A stretch of 64,000 nt of DNA from Marasmitruncus massiliensis (GCF_900186535.1 NZ_FYDE01000005.1:1960895-2024894), one strand, 5' to 3'. Shown: positions 1-9,407, counted from the first letter of the stretch. Notes: generated by a model not told the origin, from the letters alone. Made by a program: numbers and translations.

Positions 1-501
1 GGAAGCACGCAGAACTTTTGGACTGTACAAATCCGGACAATCTTCGGAAAGAATGACTCCACCCACGCCAAAAGCCGCCGCAGTCCGAAGGATTGTCCCA
101 ATGTTGCCGGGGTCCTGCAGGGAAGATAACAGGAGAAATTTACCGTTACAGTCTATTTTAACATCTGTTACTTCATTGTCAAGCATATGAAAGACGCCAA
201 AGACACCCTGCGTACTCACTGACTGCGCAAGCTTTTCGGCAACAGAAGGTGAAATACGTAAAAATTCAGCCGATTTAAGCGCAATCGGCTGTGCGTCCTC
301 ATAATACCTGTCAAGCGCATCTTCCGTAGCGAAAAACAGTTCCGGAGGGTAGCCGGCCATAAATGCTTCCGCCGTCAGCTTCATTCCTTCTGTTACAAAC
401 AGTCTCTGCTCGTACCTGGTTTTCCGCGAAGCGGCAAGCTGCACATATTGTTTCACAGCGGGATTATCCCGCGAGGTAATTTCTTTGGATAAGTTGTTCA
501 T
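1..501 (-). CDS. TrmH/SpoU-family RNA 2'-O-methyltransferase (C-terminus cut off)
   Basis: A SAM-dependent rRNA/tRNA ribose methyltransferase, probably of the 23S rRNA (RlmB/TrmH-like) type. The 167 visible codons begin at ATG 499-501. They hold the N-terminal substrate-binding part (residues ~10-105, with a VTEG segment typical of the L30e-like SpoU substrate-binding domain) and the start of the SPOUT fold. SPOUT motif 1, reading LQDPGNIGTILRTAAAFG, lies around residue 130 and is diagnostic of the family. The catalytic knot motifs 2 and 3 lie beyond the window edge. It is downstream of rplT on the same strand, and this order (infC-rpmI-rplT-rRNA methyltransferase) is common in clostridia. 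A terminator-like hairpin separates it from rplT. The exact target nucleotide cannot be told. Confidence 0.85.
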   Translation of the reverse strand, partial: MNNLSKEITSRDNPAVKQYVQLAASRKTRYEQRLFVTEGMKLTAEAFMAGYPPELFFATEDALDRYYEDAQPIALKSAEFLRISPSVAEKLAQSVSTQGVFGVFHMLDNEVTDVKIDCNGKFLLLSSLQDPGNIGTILRTAAAFGVGGVILSEDCPDLYSPKVLRAS

Positions 502-515
502 TCCATCACGCCCTT

Positions 516-551
516 AGCAAAATACGCCCGGCGTCATAGACGCGGGCGTAT
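516..551 (-). terminator. Terminator-like hairpin after rplT
   Basis: On the minus strand ATACGCCCG (543-551) pairs with CGGGCGTAT (522-530), followed by a short T run (ATTTTGC). The T tract is weak, so read-through into the methyltransferase gene is likely. Confidence 0.5.
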
Positions 552-563
552 GCATTTCGCTTA

Positions 564-917
564 TTAGAGAGCCGCTTTTGCTTTTTCAACAAGCGCGGTG
601 AAAGCCGCAGTATCGTTGATTGCAATCTCGGAAAGCATCTTTCTGTTCAGTGCGACACCCGCCTTGTTGAGTCCATTCATAAAAGTGCTGTAATTCATGC
701 CGTTCATGCGGCAGGCAGCAGAGATCCGGGTGATCCACAGGCTGCGGAAATTGCGCTTTTTCATCTTCCTTCCTGCAAAAGCGTAATTTCCAGATTTCAT
801 GACCTGCTGTTTGGCCATTTTAAAAAGCTTGCTCTTTGCGCCAAAATAGCCTTTAGCAAGCTTTAATGTCTTTTTTCTTCTCTTGCGCGTCATCATTGCG
901 CCCTTAACACGAGCCAT
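564..917 (-). CDS. rplT: 50S ribosomal protein L20
   Basis: A 117-residue basic 23S rRNA-binding protein needed for early large-subunit assembly. The length and the run [23 protein letters not shown] at the N-terminus, with the C-terminal [18 protein letters not shown] segment, match L20 throughout. In Firmicutes L20 also acts as the autogenous repressor of its own infC-rpmI-rplT operon by binding the leader RNA, which fits the structured leader upstream of infC here. It starts at ATG 917 and is the last gene of the three-gene operon, 27 bases after rpmI. Confidence 0.98.
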   Translation of the reverse strand: MARVKGAMMTRKRRKKTLKLAKGYFGAKSKLFKMAKQQVMKSGNYAFAGRKMKKRNFRSLWITRISAACRMNGMNYSTFMNGLNKAGVALNRKMLSEIAINDTAAFTALVEKAKAAL

Positions 918-944
918 ATCTATTTACCTCCGTTATGATACTAT

Positions 945-1142
945 TTATTTGTAGGGGACAAGCAGTTTGATCGTTGCCACATTGGTCTTATCCGCATAAG
1001 TACCCTTGCGCAGACGACGAGTTCTTTTCGTATCTTTTTTGGTCAAAATATGGGATTTAAACGCGTGGGCGCGTTTCACTTTACCATTTTTGGTGAGTTT
1101 AAAGCGCTTTTTGGCACCGGTGTGAGTCTTTAACTTAGGCAT
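945..1142 (-). CDS. rpmI: 50S ribosomal protein L35
   Basis: A 65-residue, very basic large-subunit protein. The sequence starts [20 protein letters not shown], the classic L35 N-terminus. Its ATG (1140-1142) lies inside the end of infC: the two genes overlap by 8 bases and the rpmI ribosome binding site GGGAGG sits within the infC coding region, so translation is probably coupled. It lies between infC and rplT. Confidence 0.98.
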   Translation of the reverse strand: MPKLKTHTGAKKRFKLTKNGKVKRAHAFKSHILTKKDTKRTRRLRKGTYADKTNVATIKLLVPYK

Positions 1143-1680
1143 TCTTGTTTCCTCCCTTTGTATTGGTTGCCGGCTTTGCAGAAATAAACATTACCATGCT
1201 GCGGCCCTCCATTTTGGGCTGCTTTTCAACAGAGCCATATTCGGATACAGCATCGGTAAAACGTTGCATGATGGTCGTTCCTAGCTCGGGATGCGCCATC
1301 TCACGGCCTCTAAAACGCAAAGCAGCTTTCACCTTGTCCCCGTCTTCAAGGAACTTGATAGCACGGTTGACCTTTGTGTTAAAATCATTGGTATCGATAT
1401 TCAATGAAAGCCGAACCTCTTTGATTTCGATTACTTTCTGATTTTTTTTGGCTTCCTTCTCACGTTTTGCCTGTTCGAATTTATACTTTCCATAATCCAT
1501 AATTTTGCAAACAGGCGGTACAGCCTGAGGAGCAATTTTTACGAGGTCAAGACTCTTCTCATCTGCCATCTGCTGTGCAGCGGCAATAGACACAACGCCC
1601 AACTGCTCGCCGTCTGTGCCTACGAGACGAACTTCCTTGTCCCTGATCTCCTCGTTGATGAGCAAATCCTTACTGCTAAT
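1135..1680 (-). CDS. infC: Translation initiation factor IF-3, ATT start
   Basis: IF-3 binds the 30S subunit, keeps it from joining 50S too early and checks start codon and initiator tRNA. The protein of about 181 residues has the IF3 N-domain ([17 protein letters not shown]) and a C-domain ending in a charged tail. I place the start at the ATT codon 1678-1680, read as Met, giving [14 protein letters not shown] strong GGAGGTG site (1687-1693) lies 6 bases upstream. The alternative in-frame TTG at 1693-1695 lies inside that site and is unlikely. Use of AUU for infC is known from E. coli and Bacillus-type infC, where IF-3 discriminates against its own start codon and so autoregulates. It is the first gene of the operon. 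Confidence 0.95.
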   Translation of the reverse strand: MSSKDLLINEEIRDKEVRLVGTDGEQLGVVSIAAAQQMADEKSLDLVKIAPQAVPPVCKIMDYGKYKFEQAKREKEAKKNQKVIEIKEVRLSLNIDTNDFNTKVNRAIKFLEDGDKVKAALRFRGREMAHPELGTTIMQRFTDAVSEYGSVEKQPKMEGRSMVMFISAKPATNTKGGNKNA

Positions 1681-1686
1681 GCGAAA

Positions 1687-1693
1687 CACCTCC
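1687..1693 (-). promoter_or_regulatory. Ribosome binding site that fixes the infC ATT start
   Basis: GGAGGTG on the minus strand, with a 6-base spacer (TTTCGC) to ATT. This is ideal spacing for ATT 1680. No ATG, GTG or TTG sits at a usable distance downstream of it in the infC frame. Confidence 0.85.
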
Positions 1694-1695
1694 AA

Positions 1696-1841
1696 AGCCT
1701 TTCTATCAAAATGAAACTGAGCGCAGACAGAAACTGCCCACGCTCATCAATTACTTCGTTTATCCAAAAGGAAAACCCGTATTGACCAACCGTTTCAAGG
1801 AACGGCGAGGTGAGAACAGAGCCTGTTCTGCTTTGTTTACC
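1696..1841 (-). promoter_or_regulatory. infC leader, probable L20-type autoregulatory leader/attenuator
   Basis: About 150 nt of untranslated RNA lie between the promoter and infC. It contains several hairpins: AGAACAG pairing with CTGTTCT, CCGTT with AACGG, and a larger stem TGAGCG (1741-1746) with CGCTCA (1718-1723), followed by a T-rich stretch resembling a weak terminator. In Firmicutes the infC-rpmI-rplT operon is usually controlled by an L20-binding leader. Position and structure fit, but I did not match a covariance model. Confidence 0.5.
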
Positions 1842-1846
1842 TAAAC

Positions 1847-1875
1847 AGAATATCACGTCCAGCAAATTCTGTCAA
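1847..1875 (-). promoter_or_regulatory. Sigma-A promoter of infC-rpmI-rplT
   Basis: On the minus strand, -35 TTGACA (1870-1875), 17-base spacer, -10 TATTCT (1847-1852). A consensus -35 with ideal spacing, about 165 nt upstream of the infC start. Confidence 0.8.
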
Positions 1876-1912
1876 GCCCCGTCCCTATTTTATTTTTTCC
1901 GCAAATGTTTTG

Positions 1913-4900
1913 TTACAGCACGATTTCCTGTGAAAGCGAAAAGGAATACAGAACACACTCTTTTACCGGCAGCCCCAGGCTTTCGCCCAGCACCTTCCGG
2001 TAGAGATCAAGCTGGATACGATAGCGCTGCACCAGTTCTTCCGCTGTTTTCACATAATCTGTTTTGTAATCGACGATTATCGCTCCGCCGTTTTCCAGAA
2101 AGACACAGTCCGCAACTCCCTGGATCGCGGTTTTGCCTTCGGCATCAAAAATGCCCGTGTATTCGCCAAGGAGTTCCCTCCCCGCTTCCGCCAGAAACCG
2201 CAGTTCGCGCCAAACCTGTCCCGAAGCAAAGATGCGTTTTGCCAGAGAACTCTCAAAAAACCGTTTCAGTTTTTCTGCCGAAACAGCATCCGCTTCTTCC
2301 CTTGAGAGGAAACCTTTTGAGACCATCCGCTCCAGTTCGCCCTGCACATCGGCAGCGGCGGCATGATAATCGGAAAACTGCATGAACTTATGCATCGCGT
2401 TTCCACGCTGCGCTCCGGTCAGCCCTTTTTCAAGCAGAAATGCCGGACGCCTTGCAAACCGGTAGGCTTTTGCCATATCTCCTTTCGCAAGCTGGGAGAC
2501 CGCCAGCTTGGTCGGTATCTTTGTCTGCGCCTCATAAGGATAGCGGAATGCCAGCCGCCGTTTCAGCAGCGCTTCAAAGTCGGCATCTGGCTGTGCCGGC
2601 TCCGAATCTTCCAAGGCTTCGCAAACCGGCTGCTTTTCCGATATTGGAACGATTTCCAGTGAAAGCGGCGCGTCGGCAGGGATTTTGCTTGCCTCAACCC
2701 CGCAGCCGGCCAATACGCCCTCCAGATCGGGATGATGAACGGCGGCCATTAGAATCCAGTCCAGATAGGACGCCGCTCCGCGCACCTGATAGGATGGCAG
2801 CTTGCCGCTGGAATCCGGCTCGTAAACAAGTCCCGACAGCTTTTCTTCCGTCTTTGCCGCAGTACCCGTGAGAAACAGCAGCTCCTTTGCGCGGGTCAGC
2901 GCCACATAAAGGATTCTCAATTCCTCGGAAAGCATGGAACGCTCGAGTTCCAGACGCAGCGCCTGCATGGGGACGGTGGTAAACTGGATCATTTTTTCAA
3001 AGTCACGCCGCATGCAGGCAAATCCCAGCCGGGAGTGCAGGAGCGTATTGCTTCTGAGGTCCTCCTTGTTGAACTGCTTTGCGCAGTCACATAAAAACAC
3101 CACAGGAAATTCCAGACCCTTGGAACGGTGAATGCTCATGATACGCACGGCATCCGCCCGCTCAGACAATCCAGCGGCGGGAGACAAATCGGAGCCCCGC
3201 TCCAGCAGGCGGTCCAGAAAACCTGTGAAGCCGGAAACCCCTTTATAGCCGCCCGCGTGGTAATCGCAGGCGTACTGCACCAGCAGCAGCAGATTGGAAC
3301 GCCTGGCCTGCCCAAAGCGCATAGCCTGCACCTTGCCCATATAATCAGTCTGCTCATAGATCTTGCGGATTACCTCGTCGGCGGCGGCCGATTCGGCAAG
3401 CTGGCGCAGAGAACGCAAAGCGGCAAGAAACTCCGCACAATGTTTGTTTCCGCTTTCAGCATGCCTGCAGACCGCCGTATAAAGCGGCCCGCGTTTCTGG
3501 CCGATGCGGATTTCCGCCATTTCATCGGCGGTGAACCCGAACAGCGCGGACATCATTGCCGCGGCAAGGTCTATGTCCAAAAGCGGATTTCCGATGACAC
3601 GCAGCAGCGCTACAACCGGCGCAATTTCTTTTGTTCCGAGAAAACCGCTTTTCGGTTCCGCCCAGACAGGTACGCCCCTCTCGTTCAGCGCGTTTACATA
3701 CGTCTGCGCTTTTCCGGCGGGAGAGCGAAGCAAAACGCAGATGTCGGAGGGCCGTATCTCCCGGAGTTTGCCGTCCTGCGTGACCTGCCTGCGGCTTTCC
3801 AGCAACCCTGCGATTCTATCCGCTACAAAATCCGCCTCTATTGCGGTCTTATCCTGCTCACCGGTGTAATCGCTCATATCCAAAAGGCAGACATTGCATC
3901 CTCTTTGTTCTCCTTGGGGAAATTTCGCTCCCGCAATCAGCGCTTCTTCTTCATCATAATCGATCTCCCCGATTTTTTCGCTCATCAGAAGGGAAAAGAA
4001 AAAGTTGATGCCGCCCGTAATTTCCGGCGAACTGCGAAAGTTCTTCCCCAGAATAATTTTGGCAGGAAAATCGGAGCCGTTATAAGGCAGATATGTTTTT
4101 TTCTTCTCCATAAACAGCTCCGGCATGGCCTGACGGAACCGGTAGATGCTTTGTTTGACGTCACCGACCAGGAACAGGTTGCTTTCTTTGTGCGAGACAG
4201 ACTTGAAAATCATCTCCTGCGCCGCATTGGTATCCTGAAACTCGTCAATTAAAACTTCATCATAAAGCTGTGATATGGAATGCGCCAGAGGAGTCGGAGC
4301 GTATCCCGGACCGGCGGGCCTCACGAGCAGCGCGATGGCGTAATGCTCCATGTCGGAAAAATCCATCAGGTTTTTCTGCTGCTTTGCCGACGTGAAGGTG
4401 CGGTCAAAATCTTTCACCAGTTCAAACAGCAGACTGACCAGCGGACGCAGGAAGGCAATGTCCTCCGCGAATTCTTCCGCTGTCGCGCAGAACTGTTTTT
4501 CCCGCAGGGATTTTACCATCGTTTTCACCCGCGTACGCAGGGCCTGTACCGTCTCTTTGCGCGGGTCTTCCCCTCTGAGCGCCCCAAGTTTATCAAAGCT
4601 GAAAACTTCCAGCTTCCTGCATATTCCGTCCCAGTCACGGGCGGCAGCCAGCGCCGCCGTCTGCTCCAGTTGCAGCAGGTCGTGTGAAAAGGCATCGTAA
4701 TAGGCCGCGGACATTTTTTCGTCCCCTGAAATGACGTCAAGTGCCTGTCTCGTCAGACCTGCGGCATAATCAAGCGCGTCGCCGGCATAATCGAGAATAC
4801 AGGTTCCCCAGATAGAATCCGCCACATGCACGCCATCGCCGTAAAAAAGCAGGATACGGTCGAGCCAGTCAAGGTAAAACGGATGCGAACGGACAAACTG

Positions 4901-5443
4901 GTAAAGGCGGAACAGGGTGTAAAATACCTTGCTGTCGTCCCGCCCGGAACTGAGCAGTTCCGTCAGACGCCCGAAATCGCCGTTCTGATTCTGCTGGTGG
5001 AACCGTTCAACCGATTCCTTCGCGCAGTCCATTCTGAGGATATCCAGCTCTTTTTCATCTGCAATGCGGATATTGGCGGAAATACCAAGCTGCTGGAAAT
5101 TGCTGCGAATCAGTTCCAGGCAAAATGAATGGATCGTGCTGATCTGCGCGCGCGTTAAAAGGAGCTGCTGGCGCCTTAAATTCGCGTCGTCAGGGTGTTC
5201 TGCCAAAAGCCCCGCGATGCGGGCCATAATGCGCTGTTTCATCTCCAGCGCGGCCGCATTGGAAAATGTCACCACCAAAAGGCGGTCGGCATCCACGGGG
5301 TCCTCCGGATCCAGAATTCGCCCGACCACGCGTTCCACCAGTACCGCCGTTTTGCCGCTGCCAGCAGCTGCGGAAACCAGTACAGTGCCACCGCGCGCTT
5401 CAATGGCATCCCTCTGCTGAGGGGTCCACTGTTTATCAGCCAT
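1913..5443 (-). CDS. addA: ATP-dependent helicase/nuclease subunit A (AddA)
   Basis: AddA is the UvrD-like helicase subunit of AddAB, the Firmicute counterpart of RecBCD. It unwinds and resects double-strand breaks for RecA. About 1176 residues, normal for the family. Walker A AAAGSGKT is at residues 25-32, the helicase DEFQDT motif near residue 395, and the C-terminal nuclease signature VDYKTD lies close to the end. The start chosen is ATG 5441-5443, 6 bases after AAAGGGTG. The longer GTG start at 5452 falls inside that site. It overlaps the addB stop by 8 bases, so the two are probably translationally coupled. No clear terminator follows before the infC promoter. Confidence 0.96.
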   Translation of the reverse strand: MADKQWTPQQRDAIEARGGTVLVSAAAGSGKTAVLVERVVGRILDPEDPVDADRLLVVTFSNAAALEMKQRIMARIAGLLAEHPDDANLRRQQLLLTRAQISTIHSFCLELIRSNFQQLGISANIRIADEKELDILRMDCAKESVERFHQQNQNGDFGRLTELLSSGRDDSKVFYTLFRLYQFVRSHPFYLDWLDRILLFYGDGVHVADSIWGTCILDYAGDALDYAAGLTRQALDVISGDEKMSAAYYDAFSHDLLQLEQTAALAAARDWDGICRKLEVFSFDKLGALRGEDPRKETVQALRTRVKTMVKSLREKQFCATAEEFAEDIAFLRPLVSLLFELVKDFDRTFTSAKQQKNLMDFSDMEHYAIALLVRPAGPGYAPTPLAHSISQLYDEVLIDEFQDTNAAQEMIFKSVSHKESNLFLVGDVKQSIYRFRQAMPELFMEKKKTYLPYNGSDFPAKIILGKNFRSSPEITGGINFFFSLLMSEKIGEIDYDEEEALIAGAKFPQGEQRGCNVCLLDMSDYTGEQDKTAIEADFVADRIAGLLESRRQVTQDGKLREIRPSDICVLLRSPAGKAQTYVNALNERGVPVWAEPKSGFLGTKEIAPVVALLRVIGNPLLDIDLAAAMMSALFGFTADEMAEIRIGQKRGPLYTAVCRHAESGNKHCAEFLAALRSLRQLAESAAADEVIRKIYEQTDYMGKVQAMRFGQARRSNLLLLVQYACDYHAGGYKGVSGFTGFLDRLLERGSDLSPAAGLSERADAVRIMSIHRSKGLEFPVVFLCDCAKQFNKEDLRSNTLLHSRLGFACMRRDFEKMIQFTTVPMQALRLELERSMLSEELRILYVALTRAKELLFLTGTAAKTEEKLSGLVYEPDSSGKLPSYQVRGAASYLDWILMAAVHHPDLEGVLAGCGVEASKIPADAPLSLEIVPISEKQPVCEALEDSEPAQPDADFEALLKRRLAFRYPYEAQTKIPTKLAVSQLAKGDMAKAYRFARRPAFLLEKGLTGAQRGNAMHKFMQFSDYHAAAADVQGELERMVSKGFLSREEADAVSAEKLKRFFESSLAKRIFASGQVWRELRFLAEAGRELLGEYTGIFDAEGKTAIQGVADCVFLENGGAIIVDYKTDYVKTAEELVQRYRIQLDLYRKVLGESLGLPVKECVLYSFSLSQEIVL

Positions 5444-8400
5444 CTGTTTCACCCTTTCTAATCAGTTCCAATGCTGCCGCCTTGTCCAGTTCCGTGATTT
5501 TACGCACCGCGTCTCCGTCCTCATGAGCACAGATCGCATGATAATCACACCACGAACAGGGCGCATAGCGGGAAACTCCGTCCACAGGCACAGCGGCAAT
5601 CTTTCCGCTGTGCAGTTGCTCGGCAATCCCGCACAGAAGGCTTTCCACCCGTTCCTTGATCTGCCCCATCTGCGACAGATTGGCAAGCGAGGAATTTGCG
5701 TCATAGCTTCCGTCTTTCTTGGTCTTTACGGGAATAAAAATGCCCGCAAGGCCGGCTTCCATTGCTGTGAGAACTTCCCTGTTTTCCAGAAGGATGCCGC
5801 TCATCTTCATCTGTTTGCCCTGTGCGTCCCGCGCCGTTTTTTCATCCGTCTGCCGTTCGGCAGACAGCACCTTGTCCCGCGCGGGCATATAAAGCACACC
5901 CGCGGGGATGCTCTCTTGCCCGTCGCCCGAACTGTTTTCGCAGAGGGCAAACAGATAAATCAGCATCTGCATGTTTAATCCGTAGTAAACATCCGAAAGC
6001 CTGAACTCTTTCGCTCCAGACTTATAATCCACCACCCGGATATATTGCGTGCCGTTCTTTTTCAGCAGGTCAACCCGGTCCACGATCCCTTCCACAAGAA
6101 TGCGGCTGCCATCCGGCGCATACAGCTCCAGCGGTTTGTTTTGGGCGTCCGCACGGATTGGAAGTTCAAATGCCGCCGGCTGGAATTCGCTCTGGGCAAA
6201 TTCTTCCCCCAGCCGCTCCAGCAGCCTCACCAGAGTATTGACCAGCCTCTGAAACAGGTATTGAAACCGGGCGGGCATTCCATCAAGGTCGGCGATCCGC
6301 TCGGTAAGATAACTGCGGATAATCCGGGAAATTTCCTGCCGCATCGCCTGCTGATCAAGCGATGCCAGCCCCCCGCCACCGTACTTTTTTACCATCTGTT
6401 CCAAAACAAGATGAATCAGCGAGCCGGATTCAATGGGGTTGAATTCCGCCCTGCGGCGTGGATTCAGCTGCAATCCCGACTGGCAGAAATAAGAAAACGG
6501 ACAGTTGTAAAACCGTTCCACACGCGACGGGGAAATCCGGATTTCGCTGCCGAACAGCCGCTTTGCCGTATCTTGGCCGGAAAGGTGAAATTCTTTCGTA
6601 TCACAAAAACGCTCAAGCGCCCGCAGTCTTTGCGGTGATGTTGAAGCAAATAAATGCCTGAGCGCCTGCTGGCGCGGCGTACGTTCTCTCCAATGCCTGG
6701 TCATCACGTCGAACGCGGTCTTTTCGTTGCAGATTCTGTCAAGATCGTCTGTTGAGGACGTCATTTTGCAGCCCAGCAATTCTTCCACCTGCCGGAACAT
6801 ACCGGAAGGCGTCAGCCCATTTCCGGCGGTATCCTTCAGCGGACACGTGAGCCAGAGCTTTTCAGAAGCCTGCGTGATGGCAAAATAGGCAAAATACTGT
6901 TCGAACAGCGCGGTGCGTTCCGGTGTTTGCAGTAAATCAATGCCGTGTTTGCCAAGCAGATTTCTTTCGGAGGCTGAAAAAATCCCGGATGGAACGGACC
7001 AGCGCGGGAACTCCCCCTCGTTTAACCCGATGACAAATACGGCTTTCGGCGCATTTGGGCGGATGCGATCCGCCGTTCCGACAATGACCTGATCCAGCGT
7101 TTGAGGCAGAGTTCCGATATCCGCAGTGGCGATGCTCATGCGGAACAAATCAATCAGTCGGGACAGCGGCATATGCACGCCGCCAAGCGCGCCCCCGAAT
7201 ACGTCCAGCAGGTTCATAATTACATCCCACACCTGCGCGCCGGTATCGAGGAACTGTTTCTGAATATCTTCGGGCATTTCCCGGGCGCTGTTCGTCAGAT
7301 TCTCCACAGCGCCGCAATCTGTCAGGTACTGAAATACCGCCGCGGCAAATTCGCGTCCGTCGCAGTCCGCCAGCCGCTTTTTCATACGCAGCAGCGGGGC
7401 CATCAGCTTTTTTCGCACCGCGTTGAGATCGTCAAGACGCACAGCGTCTTCCTCCGAAAGCGTCTGCTCCATGCCATCCGGATGATTGACAAAATCGGAG
7501 GTCCAGTCCTTTCCTTTGACACTCCAGACAAAGCAGTAATTTTCGAGCATACCAGCTTCCATTTCACTAAGCCCGGTGATACACTGCTTGGCCAGCGAGA
7601 GCATATAGTCGGAATCGAAATTGCTGCGCACCGCATCCAGCGCGCAAAGCAGCCCGTTTACGAAAGGGTTAACCTGAATATCGGCTCGCAGGTCTGTAAA
7701 AAAGGGAATCTCATAACGGGAAAACACTGTTTGCAAAGGGACAAGATAGCGACCCAAATCCCGCCCGATCACAGCGATGTCCCGATAGCGGCAGCCCTGT
7801 TCCTGTACCAGCAGCGCAATCTGCCCGCCGATATATTCCAGTTCGTCGTAGACATCCTCGCAGACAACCGCTGTCACGCCCTGTGTGGGGAAATCGCACA
7901 GGCATGGCTGTTCCTTCGGATATTCCGAGGCAAGATAGGCCAGCGCGGAGTTCTGATAGCGGTAAGCATGTCCGAGCACCAACGGCTTCGCGACACGGCT
8001 GCCGCATCGTTTCGCTTCCTCTACAAGCCTGTGGGCCGTCGCGGTAACTGCCGCCAAAACACCGGTTTTGTCTCCACTGTCCAGCCCCGCGCAGGTAAGC
8101 GTGACCGTAACATGCGGGCTGTCGGTCAGAATGTAGCGAAGCAGCTTCCACTCCGCGCCCATAAATGCCATAAATCCATCGACAAACACGTGATAGCCTT
8201 GAAAAAAATGCTCATTTTCCAGCGCCTTGCATGCGCGCGGCAGGCTGTCGTCAGGATCGTTATATCCCCGGTCTATAACAGCCTGATAGGCCTCAAAAAT
8301 TAAGGCAATCTCTTTCAGTTTCTCTGAAAGGGCCTTGTCCGTGCTTTCCGCAGCCGCGCCGCGCAGCGTTTCAGGCGTGGCCCCCGCCGACTTCAACTCA

Positions 8401-8777
8401 CCGATTGTTTCACAGATGGTCGAAACAAAGGCGGCATTTCCACTGCTTTTGTTATAAATCCTGAGCCCTCCGCCCATTCCAAGTTCCCCGAGGGTCACGC
8501 TCATCAGCAGATATTTTGCGGTGTCCTCCATATGGGTGCCCGCCAATCCGCCGTATTCGCGGAAAATCCGGTCGCACAGACGTGTAAAGCTCAACACCTC
8601 CACAGACAGCGCATCCTTGGGGCCGAGCTGCCTGTAAAGCGCTTTTTCGCTCTCAAATGAGGACTGCTCCGGCACCAGCAGAATGGCTTTCCTGCCGGAT
8701 ATTACACAATCCCGTATCCCTTTATACAGCAAGTCCGTCTTCCCTGTTCCGGCCGTCCCGAGAATCAGATGCAGCAT
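5436..8777 (-). CDS. addB: ATP-dependent helicase/nuclease subunit B (AddB)
   Basis: AddB is the partner of AddA. It carries a second nuclease domain and an inactive helicase-like scaffold that recognises the regulatory Chi-like sequence. About 1113 residues. The P-loop GTAGTGKT is at residues 7-14, the nuclease motif VDYKSG is near residue 900, and the cysteines of the 4Fe-4S staple are split between a CPFSYFC segment and a C-terminal PCSWCDYHAIC segment. I chose ATG 8775-8777, preceded by GGTGGAG. A longer frame reaching 8831 lacks a binding site. It is the first gene of the addBA pair, directly after the terminator of the oxidoreductase operon, so it probably has its own promoter around 8790-8830. 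Confidence 0.96.
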   Translation of the reverse strand: MLHLILGTAGTGKTDLLYKGIRDCVISGRKAILLVPEQSSFESEKALYRQLGPKDALSVEVLSFTRLCDRIFREYGGLAGTHMEDTAKYLLMSVTLGELGMGGGLRIYNKSSGNAAFVSTICETIGELKSAGATPETLRGAAAESTDKALSEKLKEIALIFEAYQAVIDRGYNDPDDSLPRACKALENEHFFQGYHVFVDGFMAFMGAEWKLLRYILTDSPHVTVTLTCAGLDSGDKTGVLAAVTATAHRLVEEAKRCGSRVAKPLVLGHAYRYQNSALAYLASEYPKEQPCLCDFPTQGVTAVVCEDVYDELEYIGGQIALLVQEQGCRYRDIAVIGRDLGRYLVPLQTVFSRYEIPFFTDLRADIQVNPFVNGLLCALDAVRSNFDSDYMLSLAKQCITGLSEMEAGMLENYCFVWSVKGKDWTSDFVNHPDGMEQTLSEEDAVRLDDLNAVRKKLMAPLLRMKKRLADCDGREFAAAVFQYLTDCGAVENLTNSAREMPEDIQKQFLDTGAQVWDVIMNLLDVFGGALGGVHMPLSRLIDLFRMSIATADIGTLPQTLDQVIVGTADRIRPNAPKAVFVIGLNEGEFPRWSVPSGIFSASERNLLGKHGIDLLQTPERTALFEQYFAYFAITQASEKLWLTCPLKDTAGNGLTPSGMFRQVEELLGCKMTSSTDDLDRICNEKTAFDVMTRHWRERTPRQQALRHLFASTSPQRLRALERFCDTKEFHLSGQDTAKRLFGSEIRISPSRVERFYNCPFSYFCQSGLQLNPRRRAEFNPIESGSLIHLVLEQMVKKYGGGGLASLDQQAMRQEISRIIRSYLTERIADLDGMPARFQYLFQRLVNTLVRLLERLGEEFAQSEFQPAAFELPIRADAQNKPLELYAPDGSRILVEGIVDRVDLLKKNGTQYIRVVDYKSGAKEFRLSDVYYGLNMQMLIYLFALCENSSGDGQESIPAGVLYMPARDKVLSAERQTDEKTARDAQGKQMKMSGILLENREVLTAMEAGLAGIFIPVKTKKDGSYDANSSLANLSQMGQIKERVESLLCGIAEQLHSGKIAAVPVDGVSRYAPCSWCDYHAICAHEDGDAVRKITELDKAAALELIRKGETDG

Positions 8778-8828
8778 GTCTCCACCTTCATTTCCAACTT
8801 TGATGCATCCTATTTTAGCATAAGACGG

Positions 8829-8864
8829 CAAAAAAAGACAGAGGGCAAAAAGCGCCCTCTGTCT
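8829..8864 (-). terminator. Terminator of the 2-oxoacid oxidoreductase operon
   Basis: On the minus strand AGACAGAGGGC (8854-8864) pairs with GCCCTCTGTCT (8836-8846), followed by a run of T. A strong intrinsic terminator 15 bases after the gamma-subunit stop codon. Confidence 0.9.
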
Positions 8865-8879
8865 GACGATATCCGGTTT

Positions 8880-9407
8880 TTATAATCCCATACCAAGCTG
8901 AATCGCCCGAAGGTTCGGTTCTGCAAGGTGCTGTTTTTTCGCCGGGACACATTTGTGGATTGCCTGCTCCACTGTCTCGAAAGAAGCAAATTTGGATTCC
9001 CCAAATGCCTTGCCGAGGATGATGATATTTGCCAGCCCCTGCAAGTTTTCGGATTGCGCCAATTCCGTAGCGGGAACGTAAAAACAGTGAATGTCTGTAC
9101 GCTCGCATTTTTTATCAATTAACGAACTGTCGATCACTGCGATGCCGCCGGGAACCACTTTATCAATGAATTTATCATAGGAAGGCAGGTTCATGGCAAT
9201 CAGAACATCCGGAGCCAGCACAAGCGGAGAACCAATCGGCTGATCCGAGAGGCAGACACTGCAGTTCGCGGTACCGCCGCGCATTTCAGGGCCGTAGGAA
9301 GGCAGCCAAGAAACATACTGGTCTTCAATCAAACCGGCATAAGCTACAATTTTACCGGCGAACAGGACGCCCTGTCCTCCAAAGCCGGCTAACAGCATAT
9401 TAAGCAT
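8880..9407 (-). CDS. 2-oxoacid:ferredoxin oxidoreductase, gamma subunit
   Basis: Gamma subunit of a ferredoxin-dependent 2-oxoacid oxidoreductase, which oxidatively decarboxylates a 2-oxoacid to the acyl-CoA with low-potential electrons going to ferredoxin. 175 residues. The glycine-rich start GFGGQGVLFAGK and the PEMRGGTANC motif are typical of the family. It overlaps the beta-subunit gene by 8 bases and ends the operon. The substrate (2-oxoglutarate, or a branched-chain 2-oxoacid as in Vor enzymes) cannot be read from this subunit. Confidence 0.92.
   Translation of the reverse strand: MLNMLLAGFGGQGVLFAGKIVAYAGLIEDQYVSWLPSYGPEMRGGTANCSVCLSDQPIGSPLVLAPDVLIAMNLPSYDKFIDKVVPGGIAVIDSSLIDKKCERTDIHCFYVPATELAQSENLQGLANIIILGKAFGESKFASFETVEQAIHKCVPAKKQHLAEPNLRAIQLGMGL

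Noticed and set aside
1681-1695. TTG start giving infC a five-residue longer N-terminus
   Set aside because: The TTG overlaps the GGAGGTG ribosome binding site; the ATT start has correct spacing and matches the family N-terminus.
3128-4252. 374-codon open frame on the plus strand
   Set aside because: Opposite addA; no family features.
7101-8303. 400-codon open frame on the plus strand
   Set aside because: Opposite addB. The amino acid composition is that of an antisense frame of a GC-balanced gene.
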